Shown here in pieces: positions 1-6,828 of a stretch of 20,198 bases of DNA. Position 1 is the stretch's first letter. Every line of letters begins with the position of its first letter. The DNA comes from a virus. The stretch lies in the IMG/VR virus record IMGVR_UViG_3300048818_000024, positions 1 through 20,198 of that record; one strand, written 5' to 3'. Under the pieces are notes generated by a model, which was not told where the DNA came from, searched no databases, and saw nothing but the letters and a program-made list of their open reading frames with translations. The position numbers and the translations under genes were made by a program.

Positions 1-1
1 T

Positions 2-172
2 CCAAAAGCCACTAAAATTTATGAAGTAACTTTTCCTGATGGTAAAAAAGAAATAATAAATTGTTTAAAAGAATTTGCTCGGAAACATAAGTTATTTAGC
101 AATCTTTTATTTAGGGTTATAGCAAGCAAACAAAAACACCACCATTATTTTACAATTATAAGGTTAAATTAA
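2..172 (+). CDS. C-terminal end of a probable homing endonuclease (5' truncated by window)
   Basis: The open frame enters from the left edge and gives about 56 residues ending in IIRLN. It contains a DNA-target-recognition-like pattern: YEVTFPDGKKEIINCLKEFARKH, then a short basic tail rich in Lys and His. A beta strand followed by 'fpdG', then 'L-K-E-F-x-R' and a final hydrophobic strand, is the usual shape of the small NUMOD-type DNA-binding repeat at the C-terminus of phage HNH and GIY-YIG homing endonucleases. The catalytic part is outside the window, so the class cannot be named. Its TAA overlaps the ATG of the primase gene (TAATG), so it is cotranscribed or has inserted directly upstream. 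It could instead be the end of another DNA-binding protein. Confidence 0.5.
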   Translation, partial: PKATKIYEVTFPDGKKEIINCLKEFARKHKLFSNLLFRVIASKQKHHHYFTIIRLN

Positions 173-1188
173 TGTCATTATATTTAGATAAAAAATATGT
201 TAATTTAATTTCTTCTAGATTAGAAAAATTTAAATGGAAAAATATAAAGGTAGCAAATTTTAGATGCTGTTTTTGTGGTGATTCTGTAAAAAGTAAAATC
301 AAATGCCGGGGATATCTTATTACCAAGGGAAATGAAATTCATTTCTTTTGCCATAATTGTAATAAAGGTATGTCATTAGGGAATTTCCTAAAAGAAATTT
401 CTTATGAGTTATATGAAAAATATGTATTTGAGAAATATAAAGATGAAAAGGGCGAAAAGAAATTGGAAACTTATGACTTTGATTTTAAACCAAAATTTGA
501 CCATCACTCATATTCTAGCCTTGATTTAAATTATCCTAGTATTGATGAATTACCTGACAATCATTATGCCAGAGAGTATATCGCAAAACGAAAGATTCCA
601 TTACAATTTTGGGGAGATTTATATTTTGTACCTGATTTTAAAGAATTGGTAGATAAAACGGAACCTGAAAATGAATATGGACTTAAACAAGGCGATCCAA
701 GAATTGTCATACCGTTTAGAGATAAGGAAAAAAGAATTATTGCATTCCAAGGAAGGTCTTTCTCGGACCGAGGTCTTCGCTACATTACTATTAAGGTTTA
801 CCCTGATGCTCCAAAAATTTATGGTTTGGACCGAGTGGATCCCGAAAATCGAGTTTACGTGGTGGAGGGTCCTTTTGATAGTCTGTTTATTCCAAATTCT
901 ATTGCTACCGCTGGATCCAATTTTGGTTCTGACAATATACCCGCTTATGACAATATGGTTTATATATTTGATAATGAACCCAGAAATAAAACGATAATCC
1001 AAACAATGAAAAAATTATCGGATGAGGGAAAAGAAATTTGTGTATGGCCTGATGTAACAGAAGAAAAGGATATAAATGATATGGCTTTGGCGGGAAGAAC
1101 TTCAAAAGAAATTATACGTATAATAAATACAAATAGTTATAAAGGTCTTTCAGCCCGATTGGCAATCGATGAATGGAAAAGATGTTAA
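172..1188 (+). CDS. 61: DNA primase, T4 gp61 type
   Basis: This 338-residue protein is almost the length of T4 gp61 (342). In T4 that primase makes short RNA primers for lagging-strand synthesis in complex with the gp41 helicase. The N-terminal zinc ribbon is visible as Cys32/33-x-Cys35 and Cys60-x-x-Cys63. The core (about 170-200, GDPRIVIPFRD...IIAFQGRSF) leads into a TOPRIM fold with EGPFD at 232-236 and DNE at 267-269, the acidic residues that bind metal. Start: the ATG overlaps the stop of the upstream frame, and no better start precedes the zinc ribbon. The next gene begins directly after its stop. The helicase gene is not in the window. The assignment rests on length, domain order and motifs; the family is quite certain. 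Confidence 0.9.
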   Translation: MSLYLDKKYVNLISSRLEKFKWKNIKVANFRCCFCGDSVKSKIKCRGYLITKGNEIHFFCHNCNKGMSLGNFLKEISYELYEKYVFEKYKDEKGEKKLETYDFDFKPKFDHHSYSSLDLNYPSIDELPDNHYAREYIAKRKIPLQFWGDLYFVPDFKELVDKTEPENEYGLKQGDPRIVIPFRDKEKRIIAFQGRSFSDRGLRYITIKVYPDAPKIYGLDRVDPENRVYVVEGPFDSLFIPNSIATAGSNFGSDNIPAYDNMVYIFDNEPRNKTIIQTMKKLSDEGKEICVWPDVTEEKDINDMALAGRTSKEIIRIINTNSYKGLSARLAIDEWKRC

Positions 1189-1893
1189 ATGCGAATTGTT
1201 AAACCTCTTGTTATTTTAGAAGACGAAATTGATGGTATTGCAATTGCCAAAAAGATTGAATACTTTACCAGGAAATGTTATAAATCTGAAGGTAAAATAA
1301 CTCCAGATTCATATGATGCGTTTGTTCGCCGTATTTTTAATACGATGAAACATGAAGGTATCATAGAACACAGATATTTTTCTGCCACATTTATTACTGA
1401 TCGTGGTGTTTCTCATGAACATGTTCGCCATCGTATGGCATCATATCTCCAAGAATCAACACGATATTGTGATTATTCAGGAAAAGGTATAACATTTATT
1501 TTACCTCCATGGATATACCCGGGACATCCAGATTGGCTGGAATTTATTCTGGATCTTGAATGTGAAGAAAAGAAATATAATCGGTGGAGAAATGAACATA
1601 AATGGAAACCTCAAGAGGCTCGTTATTGGCTTCCTAATGGGGTTAAGACTGAATATGCCTGTGCAATGAATCTTGGTTCTTGGTATAATTTTTTCAAAAA
1701 GAGAACCTCAGCGGCAGCGCACCCACAAATACGTCAATTAGCAATTCCATTACTACGGTATATATCACATAAAATACCAATGATTTTTGATGGACTTGAA
1801 ATACCTCAAGTTGATTATGAAGAAGCTAAATTATTGTTACATCCAGGAACAGAACCAGTAGAGTTTGAAGAAGTAGAAATTAAAAGGGAATAA
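1189..1893 (+). CDS. thyX: Flavin-dependent thymidylate synthase
   Basis: This 234-residue enzyme methylates dUMP to dTMP using methylene-tetrahydrofolate and FAD/NADPH, and works as a homotetramer. The diagnostic ThyX motif RHRxxSxxxxSxR is complete at 80-92 (RHRMASYLQESTR). A second conserved block, ARYWLPNGVKTEY, lies at 144-156. The C-terminal HPQIR at 178-182 carries the Arg that positions dUMP. The length is typical. The ATG follows the primase stop with no gap, and the ribonucleotide reductase follows the thyX stop with no gap, so the three genes form a tightly coupled dNTP-supply and priming unit. T4 itself uses the unrelated ThyA type (td), so this lineage has the alternative, folate-sparing enzyme. 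Nothing looks degenerate. Confidence 0.96.
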   Translation: MRIVKPLVILEDEIDGIAIAKKIEYFTRKCYKSEGKITPDSYDAFVRRIFNTMKHEGIIEHRYFSATFITDRGVSHEHVRHRMASYLQESTRYCDYSGKGITFILPPWIYPGHPDWLEFILDLECEEKKYNRWRNEHKWKPQEARYWLPNGVKTEYACAMNLGSWYNFFKKRTSAAAHPQIRQLAIPLLRYISHKIPMIFDGLEIPQVDYEEAKLLLHPGTEPVEFEEVEIKRE

Positions 1894-4863
1894 ATGCTTC
1901 CAACAGATTACCAAAAATTTATACATTTTTCGAAGTATAGCAGATGGCAAGATGAATTAGGTAGGAGAGAAACTTGGGAAGAAACAGTTGAACGATATAT
2001 CAATTTTTTAAAAAAATATATTTTAGAAAACCAAAAAATAAAAACCAAAGATGAAAAGGAGTTTTTAAAATTATTGGAATTAACCAAAACCAGTATTTTA
2101 AAATTGGATGTTGTTCCTTCAATGAGGTCTCTTAAGATGGCAGGACCCGCACTTGAAAAACACCATGCATCGGGGTACAATTGTTCCTTTATTTCTATAG
2201 ATCATCCACATTCTTTTGATGAAATTTTATATTTATCCTGTTGTGGTTGTGGTGTTGGATTTTCTGTTGAGAAAAAATACATTTCTAAATTACCTGAAAT
2301 ACCCTTAGAATTTTATCCTACAAGTACAGTTATCGATGTTCCTGATTCCAAAATTGGTTGGGCATCTGCATTACGGGAATTGATTTCATTATTATATGCG
2401 GGTAAAATTCCTAAATGGGATATATCTAAAGTGCGTCCATATGGAGCAATTTTAAAAACTTTTGGTGGTAGAGCATCTGGTCCAGGACCTTTAGTTGATC
2501 TATTTGAATTTGTGGTTAAAACATTTCAAAAGGCGGCTGGCCGTTGCCTTGAAAGTATTGAATGCCATGATATATGTTGTAAAATTGGTTTAATTGCTGA
2601 ATCTGGTGGCACGCGGCGCGCCGCCCTGATTTCATTATCAGATGTTTCTGATGGTGAAATGTGCCATGCAAAATCTGGTAATTGGTGGGAAATAAATTCA
2701 CAAAGATCATATGCTAATAATTCAGCAGTTTATTATACTAAACCAGAATTAGGTATATTTTTAGATGAATGGATTTCTTTATTTCGTAGTAAATCTGGTG
2801 AGCGTGGTATTTTAAGTTTATGGAATTTATCTAAAACTGGAAATAAGCGCCGTGATTGGACTAAAGTGGCCGGGGTAAATCCGTCGATGCCTGCCGGAAT
2901 TTTAGTTATGACAAATGAGGGAATTTTCCCGATACAAAATTTAGAAAATAAAAAATTTCAAGTTAAAACTTTAAACGGTGAATTGGCTCCGGCCAAATGT
3001 GTTTTATCATCTCCGAAAGCACAAATTTATAAGATAGATTTTGGAGAAGGTAAATATACTAGATGTACGCAAAAACATAAGTGGCCGGTATTACGAAATG
3101 ATAAAATAACAAATGTAGAAACTGGAGATTTAGAAGTTGGAGATTTAATACCATTAAATCCTTTAGGTAATTCTAATATTTCAGGAAACTTACAATGGAC
3201 GAAAGATGAGGGGTTTTTGTTGGGTATGCTTTTAGGTGATGGGTGGTTACATAAAAGAAAAAATAACAAATATTCCGCAGGATTTGTCTTTAATAAAAAA
3301 GAAACAGAATTACAAATTAAAACCCAAAAAATATTAAATTCTATGAAGGTGAATCCTTCCCACGTGAAGGAAAGAAAATCATGTAAAGAATTACAATTTT
3401 CTTCTATACAATTATGTGAACGTTTTGTAAATGAATTTGGTTTTAATAAGAAAGAAATAGGTATTCCAAATTCCATTTGGATTTCTAATGATAATTTTAT
3501 AAAAGGTTTTATTGATGGTATCTATTCCTCTGATGGTAATATCTATAAAAATAGTATAGCATTAACAACTTCTCGAAAAAATATTGCGGAAGATATATGT
3601 AAATTGTTATCTTTTTATGGACTAAAACCTCGCATCAAATACAGGAAAATGAAAAATATAAAATTCCCAAACAATAAAATATACGATAGGGAATACGATA
3701 ATTATAATGTTGTTTTGGATTGTATTCAAGCAAAAAGATTTGCTGAGATTTTTACATTATCTCATATACAAAAACAAAAAAGGTTAGATAAAATTAAAAA
3801 ATTTATTTCTAAGAAAAAAAGAATAGATCATAATTACTGTAAAATTAAATCCATTATTTTAGATGGAGAAGAAAAGGTTTGGGATATTTCGGTGGACCAT
3901 AAAACCCATGTGTATCCCTCACAATATTGTTTTTCGGGTAATTGTGGAGAAATCCTTTTGCGACCCAATTCTTTTTGTAACCTTTCTGAAGTAGTTGTAC
4001 GTCCAGGAGATACATTTGAAACCTTAAAAAATAAAGTACAAATAGCAACATTTATTGGTACAATGCAATCGTGTTTAACTAAATTTAAATATATCCGGAA
4101 GATATGGCAAAAAAACTCTGAAGAGGAACGATTATTGGGGGTTTCGTTAACTGGCATTTTAGATAATAAATTATTAATTGATCCTTTAACGAGCCCGGAA
4201 ATACTTCAAACTTTAAAAACAGAAGCGATAGAACTTAATAAGTATTGGTCTGACATTTTTGGTATCAATGCTTCAGTTGCAATTACAACAGTCAAACCCA
4301 GTGGAAATACATCACAGTTGGTAAATTCAGCATCGGGTATACACCCAAGATATTCTCAATATTATATTAGAACAGTCAGAATGGATAATAAAGATCCATT
4401 AACCAAGTTTATGATGGATCAGGGTATCCCGAATGAACCCTGTATTTTAAAACCTCAGAATACAACCATTTTTTCTTTCCCAATAAAATCGCCTAAAGAC
4501 GCCATTTTACGGGATACATATAATGCTATTCAACAATTGGAATTAATGAAAATATTTAAACAAAATTGGGCTGAGCATAATGTTAGTATAACTGTATATG
4601 TTAAAGATTCTGAATGGTTGGATGTAGCCTCTTGGGTATATAAGAATTTTGATATTATTGGTGGTATAACATTTTTACCTTATGATGGTGGCACATATAA
4701 ACAAGCACCATATAGAGAAATAACTGAAGAAGAATATGATACCTTTTTAAAAGGTATGCCCACTAATATAGATTGGTCAAAATTGACTGATTATGAAAAT
4801 GAGGATAGAACTGTAAATTCTAAAGAATTAGCTTGTATGAGTGGAAATTCTTGTGAATTGTAA
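1894..4863 (+). CDS. nrdJ: Adenosylcobalamin-dependent (class II) ribonucleoside-triphosphate reductase with in-frame intein
   Basis: The precursor is 989 residues, or 636 after removal of the 353-residue intein. That is shorter than the Lactobacillus leichmannii RTPR (739). It reduces ribonucleotides to deoxyribonucleotides through a B12-generated thiyl radical. Cys97 (YNCSF) and Cys695 fit the active-site redox pair. Cys684 (NP|CGEILL) fits the radical cysteine: Cys684 to Cys695 is an 11-residue step, as in C408/C419 of the Lactobacillus enzyme. The C-terminal tail CMSGNSC (981, 987) fits the re-reducing cysteines. The substrate/phosphate region PSGNTSQL...SGIHPRYSQYYIR is intact. It lies directly after thyX. 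Dependence on B12 means the host must make or take up cobalamin. No B12 riboswitch is visible upstream. Confidence 0.93.
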   Translation: MLPTDYQKFIHFSKYSRWQDELGRRETWEETVERYINFLKKYILENQKIKTKDEKEFLKLLELTKTSILKLDVVPSMRSLKMAGPALEKHHASGYNCSFISIDHPHSFDEILYLSCCGCGVGFSVEKKYISKLPEIPLEFYPTSTVIDVPDSKIGWASALRELISLLYAGKIPKWDISKVRPYGAILKTFGGRASGPGPLVDLFEFVVKTFQKAAGRCLESIECHDICCKIGLIAESGGTRRAALISLSDVSDGEMCHAKSGNWWEINSQRSYANNSAVYYTKPELGIFLDEWISLFRSKSGERGILSLWNLSKTGNKRRDWTKVAGVNPSMPAGILVMTNEGIFPIQNLENKKFQVKTLNGELAPAKCVLSSPKAQIYKIDFGEGKYTRCTQKHKWPVLRNDKITNVETGDLEVGDLIPLNPLGNSNISGNLQWTKDEGFLLGMLLGDGWLHKRKNNKYSAGFVFNKKETELQIKTQKILNSMKVNPSHVKERKSCKELQFSSIQLCERFVNEFGFNKKEIGIPNSIWISNDNFIKGFIDGIYSSDGNIYKNSIALTTSRKNIAEDICKLLSFYGLKPRIKYRKMKNIKFPNNKIYDREYDNYNVVLDCIQAKRFAEIFTLSHIQKQKRLDKIKKFISKKKRIDHNYCKIKSIILDGEEKVWDISVDHKTHVYPSQYCFSGNCGEILLRPNSFCNLSEVVVRPGDTFETLKNKVQIATFIGTMQSCLTKFKYIRKIWQKNSEEERLLGVSLTGILDNKLLIDPLTSPEILQTLKTEAIELNKYWSDIFGINASVAITTVKPSGNTSQLVNSASGIHPRYSQYYIRTVRMDNKDPLTKFMMDQGIPNEPCILKPQNTTIFSFPIKSPKDAILRDTYNAIQQLELMKIFKQNWAEHNVSITVYVKDSEWLDVASWVYKNFDIIGGITFLPYDGGTYKQAPYREITEEEYDTFLKGMPTNIDWSKLTDYENEDRTVNSKELACMSGNSCEL
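2884..3942 (+). mobile_element. LAGLIDADG intein in the ribonucleotide reductase, inserted before the radical cysteine
   Basis: Residues 331-683 of the precursor (353 residues) are absent from the reductase family and carry intein blocks. Block A is S1-MPAGILVMTNEG. Block B is T62-x-x-H65. The homing endonuclease has two LAGLIDADG helices, FLLGMLLGDG (111-120, Asp119) and GFIDGIYSSDG (208-218, Asp217), both with their catalytic Asp. Block F is VWDISVDHKTHVY. Block G ends YCFSGN, followed by Cys+1. Two residues are unusual: Ser rather than Cys at position 1, and Gly rather than His next to the terminal Asn. Both endonuclease acids and the splice-junction Asn and Cys+1 are present, so it is probably active. 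Splicing must occur for the reductase to have its active site. Confidence 0.92.
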
Positions 4864-4878
4864 TTCACACTCAAAAAG

Positions 4879-4907
4879 TTGCAAAGGTACATAAAATTTG
4901 ATATAAT
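4879..4907 (+). promoter_or_regulatory. sigma70-like promoter (TTGCAA-17-TATAAT)
   Basis: There is a -35 TTGCAA at 4879-4884, a 17-base spacer and a perfect -10 TATAAT at 4902-4907. It sits in the first real gap after the reductase stop. The expected transcription start is close to 4914, which is the A of the next ATG, so the message may be leaderless. Confidence 0.65.
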
Positions 4908-4913
4908 GATATT

Positions 4914-5060
4914 ATGAATTTAATTGATATATACGAGGAGCCGGAAAACCCCGCTCCGCCAACAGAAAAAGAACTTGATGAGGTGATATTTTGGTATGGG
5001 GAAATTATCCAAAAAAGAAATAAAGAAACGGATCCAAGATACTTGGATTCAAATTTCTAA
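4914..5060 (+). CDS. Small acidic protein of unknown function (48 residues)
   Basis: The ATG lies 7 bases after the -10 hexamer, so translation would begin at or within a base or so of the 5' end of the mRNA. The product starts MNLIDIYEEPENPAPPTEKE and continues with an acidic/aromatic helix (ELDEVIFWYGEI). I do not recognise it. It overlaps the next frame (4996-5193) by 65 bases, far more than the few-base overlaps elsewhere. An alternative is that the two are one gene split by an extra A in the A6 run near 5030. Removing one A would join the N-terminal part to the basic KEIKKRIQD helix of the next frame. Both readings are open. Confidence 0.5.
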   Translation: MNLIDIYEEPENPAPPTEKELDEVIFWYGEIIQKRNKETDPRYLDSNF

Positions 5061-5193
5061 TTTTGAGCGAAGTATTAAAGATGCGCCAAAAGAAAACCGA
5101 AATGAATTCAAAAATTTTGTCCGAAAGAATCGGATCAAATTAAGACAGTTTGAAAAATTATTGGAAGCTGGAAATTGGCGTGTAGAGGAATGA
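4996..5193 (+). CDS. Small basic helical protein of unknown function (65 residues)
   Basis: The product begins MGKLSKKEIKKRIQDTWIQI and is strongly charged and helical throughout, with many Lys, Arg and Glu and no cysteines. That suits a small nucleic-acid- or protein-binding factor, but no family is recognised. A GAGGTG sequence about 10 bases before the ATG could serve as ribosome-binding site. The stop overlaps the next ATG (ATGA at 5190-5193), as is usual here. Its start overlaps the preceding small frame by 65 bases, so either the start lies further in or the two frames are parts of one gene. Confidence 0.6.
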   Translation: MGKLSKKEIKKRIQDTWIQISNFERSIKDAPKENRNEFKNFVRKNRIKLRQFEKLLEAGNWRVEE

Positions 5194-5450
5194 TAACACA
5201 AAAACAGCATTTGGAAATCTGTAAGAAGATTGATGATTTACAGGCATTAGGTGTTCCTGTATATACCTATAATGATCTTAAGGTAACTGGAGTAGATATA
5301 AAACTCGGTGAAATATTTTTAAAAAATAAGGATACGATTACCCATAGATCATATGAACCGTGGACTAAATTAAATGATGCTTGGAAGAAATTCATTATTA
5401 AAGACGTAAATTTATACCAAGTAAAACGGTGCCGATTACTCCATAGTTAA
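5190..5450 (+). CDS. Unknown protein (86 residues)
   Basis: I chose the ATG at 5190, which overlaps the previous stop as ATGA; an in-frame TTG at 5175 is a weaker option. The product starts MITQKQHLEICKKIDDLQ (helical) and continues with a short beta-rich part around VYTYNDLKVTGVDIKLG and a C-terminal helix. No catalytic motif or family is recognised. It is followed by a palindrome and a late-promoter-like octamer, so it is probably the last gene of the small unit that starts at 4914. Confidence 0.65.
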   Translation: MITQKQHLEICKKIDDLQALGVPVYTYNDLKVTGVDIKLGEIFLKNKDTITHRSYEPWTKLNDAWKKFIIKDVNLYQVKRCRLLHS

Positions 5451-5451
5451 G

Positions 5452-5467
5452 CCACTATAAATAGTGG
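5452..5467 (+). promoter_or_regulatory. T4-type late promoter octamer inside a perfect palindrome
   Basis: CCACTATAAATAGTGG is a perfect inverted repeat (6-bp arms, TAAA loop) that contains TATAAATA at 5456-5463, the -10 element of T4 late promoters. The octamer is followed by 5 bases and then the ATG at 5469, so a late transcript would start at or next to that codon. No -35 hexamer is visible, as expected for gp55-type late promoters. Confidence 0.6.
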
Positions 5468-5468
5468 T

Positions 5469-5888
5469 ATGAGTGAATGGTTATATAAAGGGACACCTGT
5501 TATTGATCCACCGGAAAAATCGGTGGGATTTGTATATGACATTACAAATAATGTAACGGGTAGACGATACATTGGTAAAAAATTTTTAAAGTCTCACCGG
5601 ACTAAAAAAGTTGCTGGTAGAAAAAATCGAAAGCACGTTATAAAAGAATCTGATTGGCGAATATATTTCGGATCAAATGAATTTTTAATAGAAGATGTAA
5701 AGACATTGGGTGAAGATAAATTTACCCGTGAGATATTAGCGTTTTATAATATGAAAAAGGATATCACGTATTCCGAAACAGAGCAACAATTTAAGATGGA
5801 TGTGCTTCGAGCTAAATTACCAAATGGTAAACCCGCCTATTATAACCGGAATATCCTAGGTAAATTTTTTCCACCAAAGGAAAAATAA
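5469..5888 (+). CDS. GIY-YIG nuclease-domain protein, free-standing
   Basis: This 139-residue protein has GFVY at 20-23 and RYIG at 33-36, the two strands of the GIY-YIG nuclease fold. Next come a basic helix with Arg44 and Lys/Arg clusters (SHRTKKVAGRKNRKH), then WRIYFGSN (63-70) and a Glu-rich TYSETEQQF (100-108) that could supply the metal-binding Glu. It is only one domain long and has no C-terminal DNA-binding repeats, unlike Seg-type homing endonucleases. It may therefore act in phage DNA metabolism, or be a reduced homing enzyme. It does not resemble T4 DenA beyond the fold. The ATG is placed 5 bases after the TATAAATA octamer, so it is likely expressed late and perhaps leaderless. Its TAA overlaps the next ATG. 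Confidence 0.8.
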   Translation: MSEWLYKGTPVIDPPEKSVGFVYDITNNVTGRRYIGKKFLKSHRTKKVAGRKNRKHVIKESDWRIYFGSNEFLIEDVKTLGEDKFTREILAFYNMKKDITYSETEQQFKMDVLRAKLPNGKPAYYNRNILGKFFPPKEK

Positions 5889-6064
5889 TGACAATACATT
5901 ATGGAGATCCCATTTATACTGGACCACCAACACAAGAAAGAATAATAGAAATCAAAAAAAGATTTTACTGGGATGAGTGGTCAAAATATGGATATCCCGG
6001 GCGATTATATTTTGATGGGAAACCTTATTTGAAACCAATGGATGATAAATTATGCCAAAGTTAA
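5888..6064 (+). CDS. Small aromatic-rich unknown protein (58 residues)
   Basis: The ATG overlaps the stop of the GIY-YIG gene (TAATG), and the end overlaps the phosphoesterase start by 13 bases, so the frame fills the space exactly. The product is rich in Tyr, Trp, Pro and Gly (MTIHYGDPIYTGPPTQER, then RFYWDEWSKYGYPGRLYFDG), without Cys pairs or a membrane segment. I do not recognise it. The tight fit between two good genes is the main support that it is translated. Confidence 0.7.
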   Translation: MTIHYGDPIYTGPPTQERIIEIKKRFYWDEWSKYGYPGRLYFDGKPYLKPMDDKLCQS

Positions 6065-6777
6065 TTATACCCGACATACACAATAAAATTGATATACTTG
6101 ATGTTATTCTTAAAAAATATAGCTACATAAAAGAAAAGATCCAATTGGGAGATTGGCACGATAGTTTTGAACATCCATTTCCCTACCAAGCAGGAGAAAC
6201 TGCAAGAGCCCAACGAGATTTTATTGCAGATCCAAACCATATTTGTTTATTGGGAAATCATGATATGCAATATGCCTTTCCTGAATATAAAGGGGAAGGC
6301 CTATATTGTAGTGGATATGGACCATATAAACAAACATATATAACCGAATTTATGACCAGGGAATATTGGGATAAATGCCGTTTATTTGTATGGTATGAAA
6401 TTAATACTAAACATTGGTTACTATCTCATGCTGGATTTCACCCGTATTTTGCTAATCCTGTAAATGGATTAACAGAACAAAATGTACATAACATATGTGA
6501 AATGGCATTAGAATCTATTAGATCTAATGGACCTTTCCCCGAAATATTAATGGCTGGTAGGCGCCGTGGTGGATCTCATCCGACTGGTGGATGTACTTGG
6601 TTGGATTATCGTGAATTTATTCCTGTTCCCGGTGTAAATCAAATTGTTGGTCATACAATAGCTTCTGATGTTCGGAAAAAAGAAATACTAGATTCAGAAA
6701 ATTATTGTATTGATACTCAATTACACAGTGTGGTAATTTTAGATGATGATGGTGTAGTAACAATTGAAAAATTATAA
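6052..6777 (+). CDS. Calcineurin-like metallophosphoesterase (PPP family)
   Basis: This 241-residue protein has the complete two-metal signature: D8-x-H10 (PDIH), G33-D34-W-H-D37, G68-N69-H70-D71, H126 (LLSHAGFH) and G200-H201. This arrangement is that of lambda-phosphatase-type PPP enzymes, which remove phosphate from proteins or from small or nucleic-acid substrates. An AGRRRGG loop at 168-174 may contact the substrate. Bacterial Pnkp RNA-repair proteins use the same phosphatase type, and two RNA ligases and a kinase lie downstream. A role in nucleic-acid end healing is possible but only inferred; diadenosine-tetraphosphatase or protein-phosphatase activity is equally possible. It overlaps the preceding small gene by 13 bases and is followed by a promoter. 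Confidence 0.88.
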   Translation: MPKLIIPDIHNKIDILDVILKKYSYIKEKIQLGDWHDSFEHPFPYQAGETARAQRDFIADPNHICLLGNHDMQYAFPEYKGEGLYCSGYGPYKQTYITEFMTREYWDKCRLFVWYEINTKHWLLSHAGFHPYFANPVNGLTEQNVHNICEMALESIRSNGPFPEILMAGRRRGGSHPTGGCTWLDYREFIPVPGVNQIVGHTIASDVRKKEILDSENYCIDTQLHSVVILDDDGVVTIEKL

Positions 6778-6806
6778 TTGACATCCTAAAGCTATTATGT
6801 TAAATT
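6778..6806 (+). promoter_or_regulatory. sigma70-like promoter (TTGACA-17-TAAATT)
   Basis: There is a perfect TTGACA at 6778-6783, a 17-base spacer and a weaker -10 TAAATT at 6801-6806. A 16-base spacing to TTAAAT is also possible. It drives the gene at 6829, with a short leader carrying GAGAG. Its -10 shares its last base with a TATAAATA octamer, so early and late promoters are stacked. Confidence 0.55.
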
Positions 6807-6813
6807 ATAAATA
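6806..6813 (+). promoter_or_regulatory. T4-type late promoter octamer TATAAATA
   Basis: An exact TATAAATA is followed by GAGAGCG, a ribosome-binding site, and the ATG at 6829. The predicted start gives a leader of about ten bases. It overlaps the sigma70-like -10 by one base. Confidence 0.6.
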
Positions 6814-6828
6814 GAGAGCGAATACATA

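Noticed and set aside
5469-5888. T4 endonuclease II (DenA)
   Set aside because: The GIY-YIG fold and length agree, but the sequence around the motifs does not resemble DenA as I recall it, so no gene name is given.
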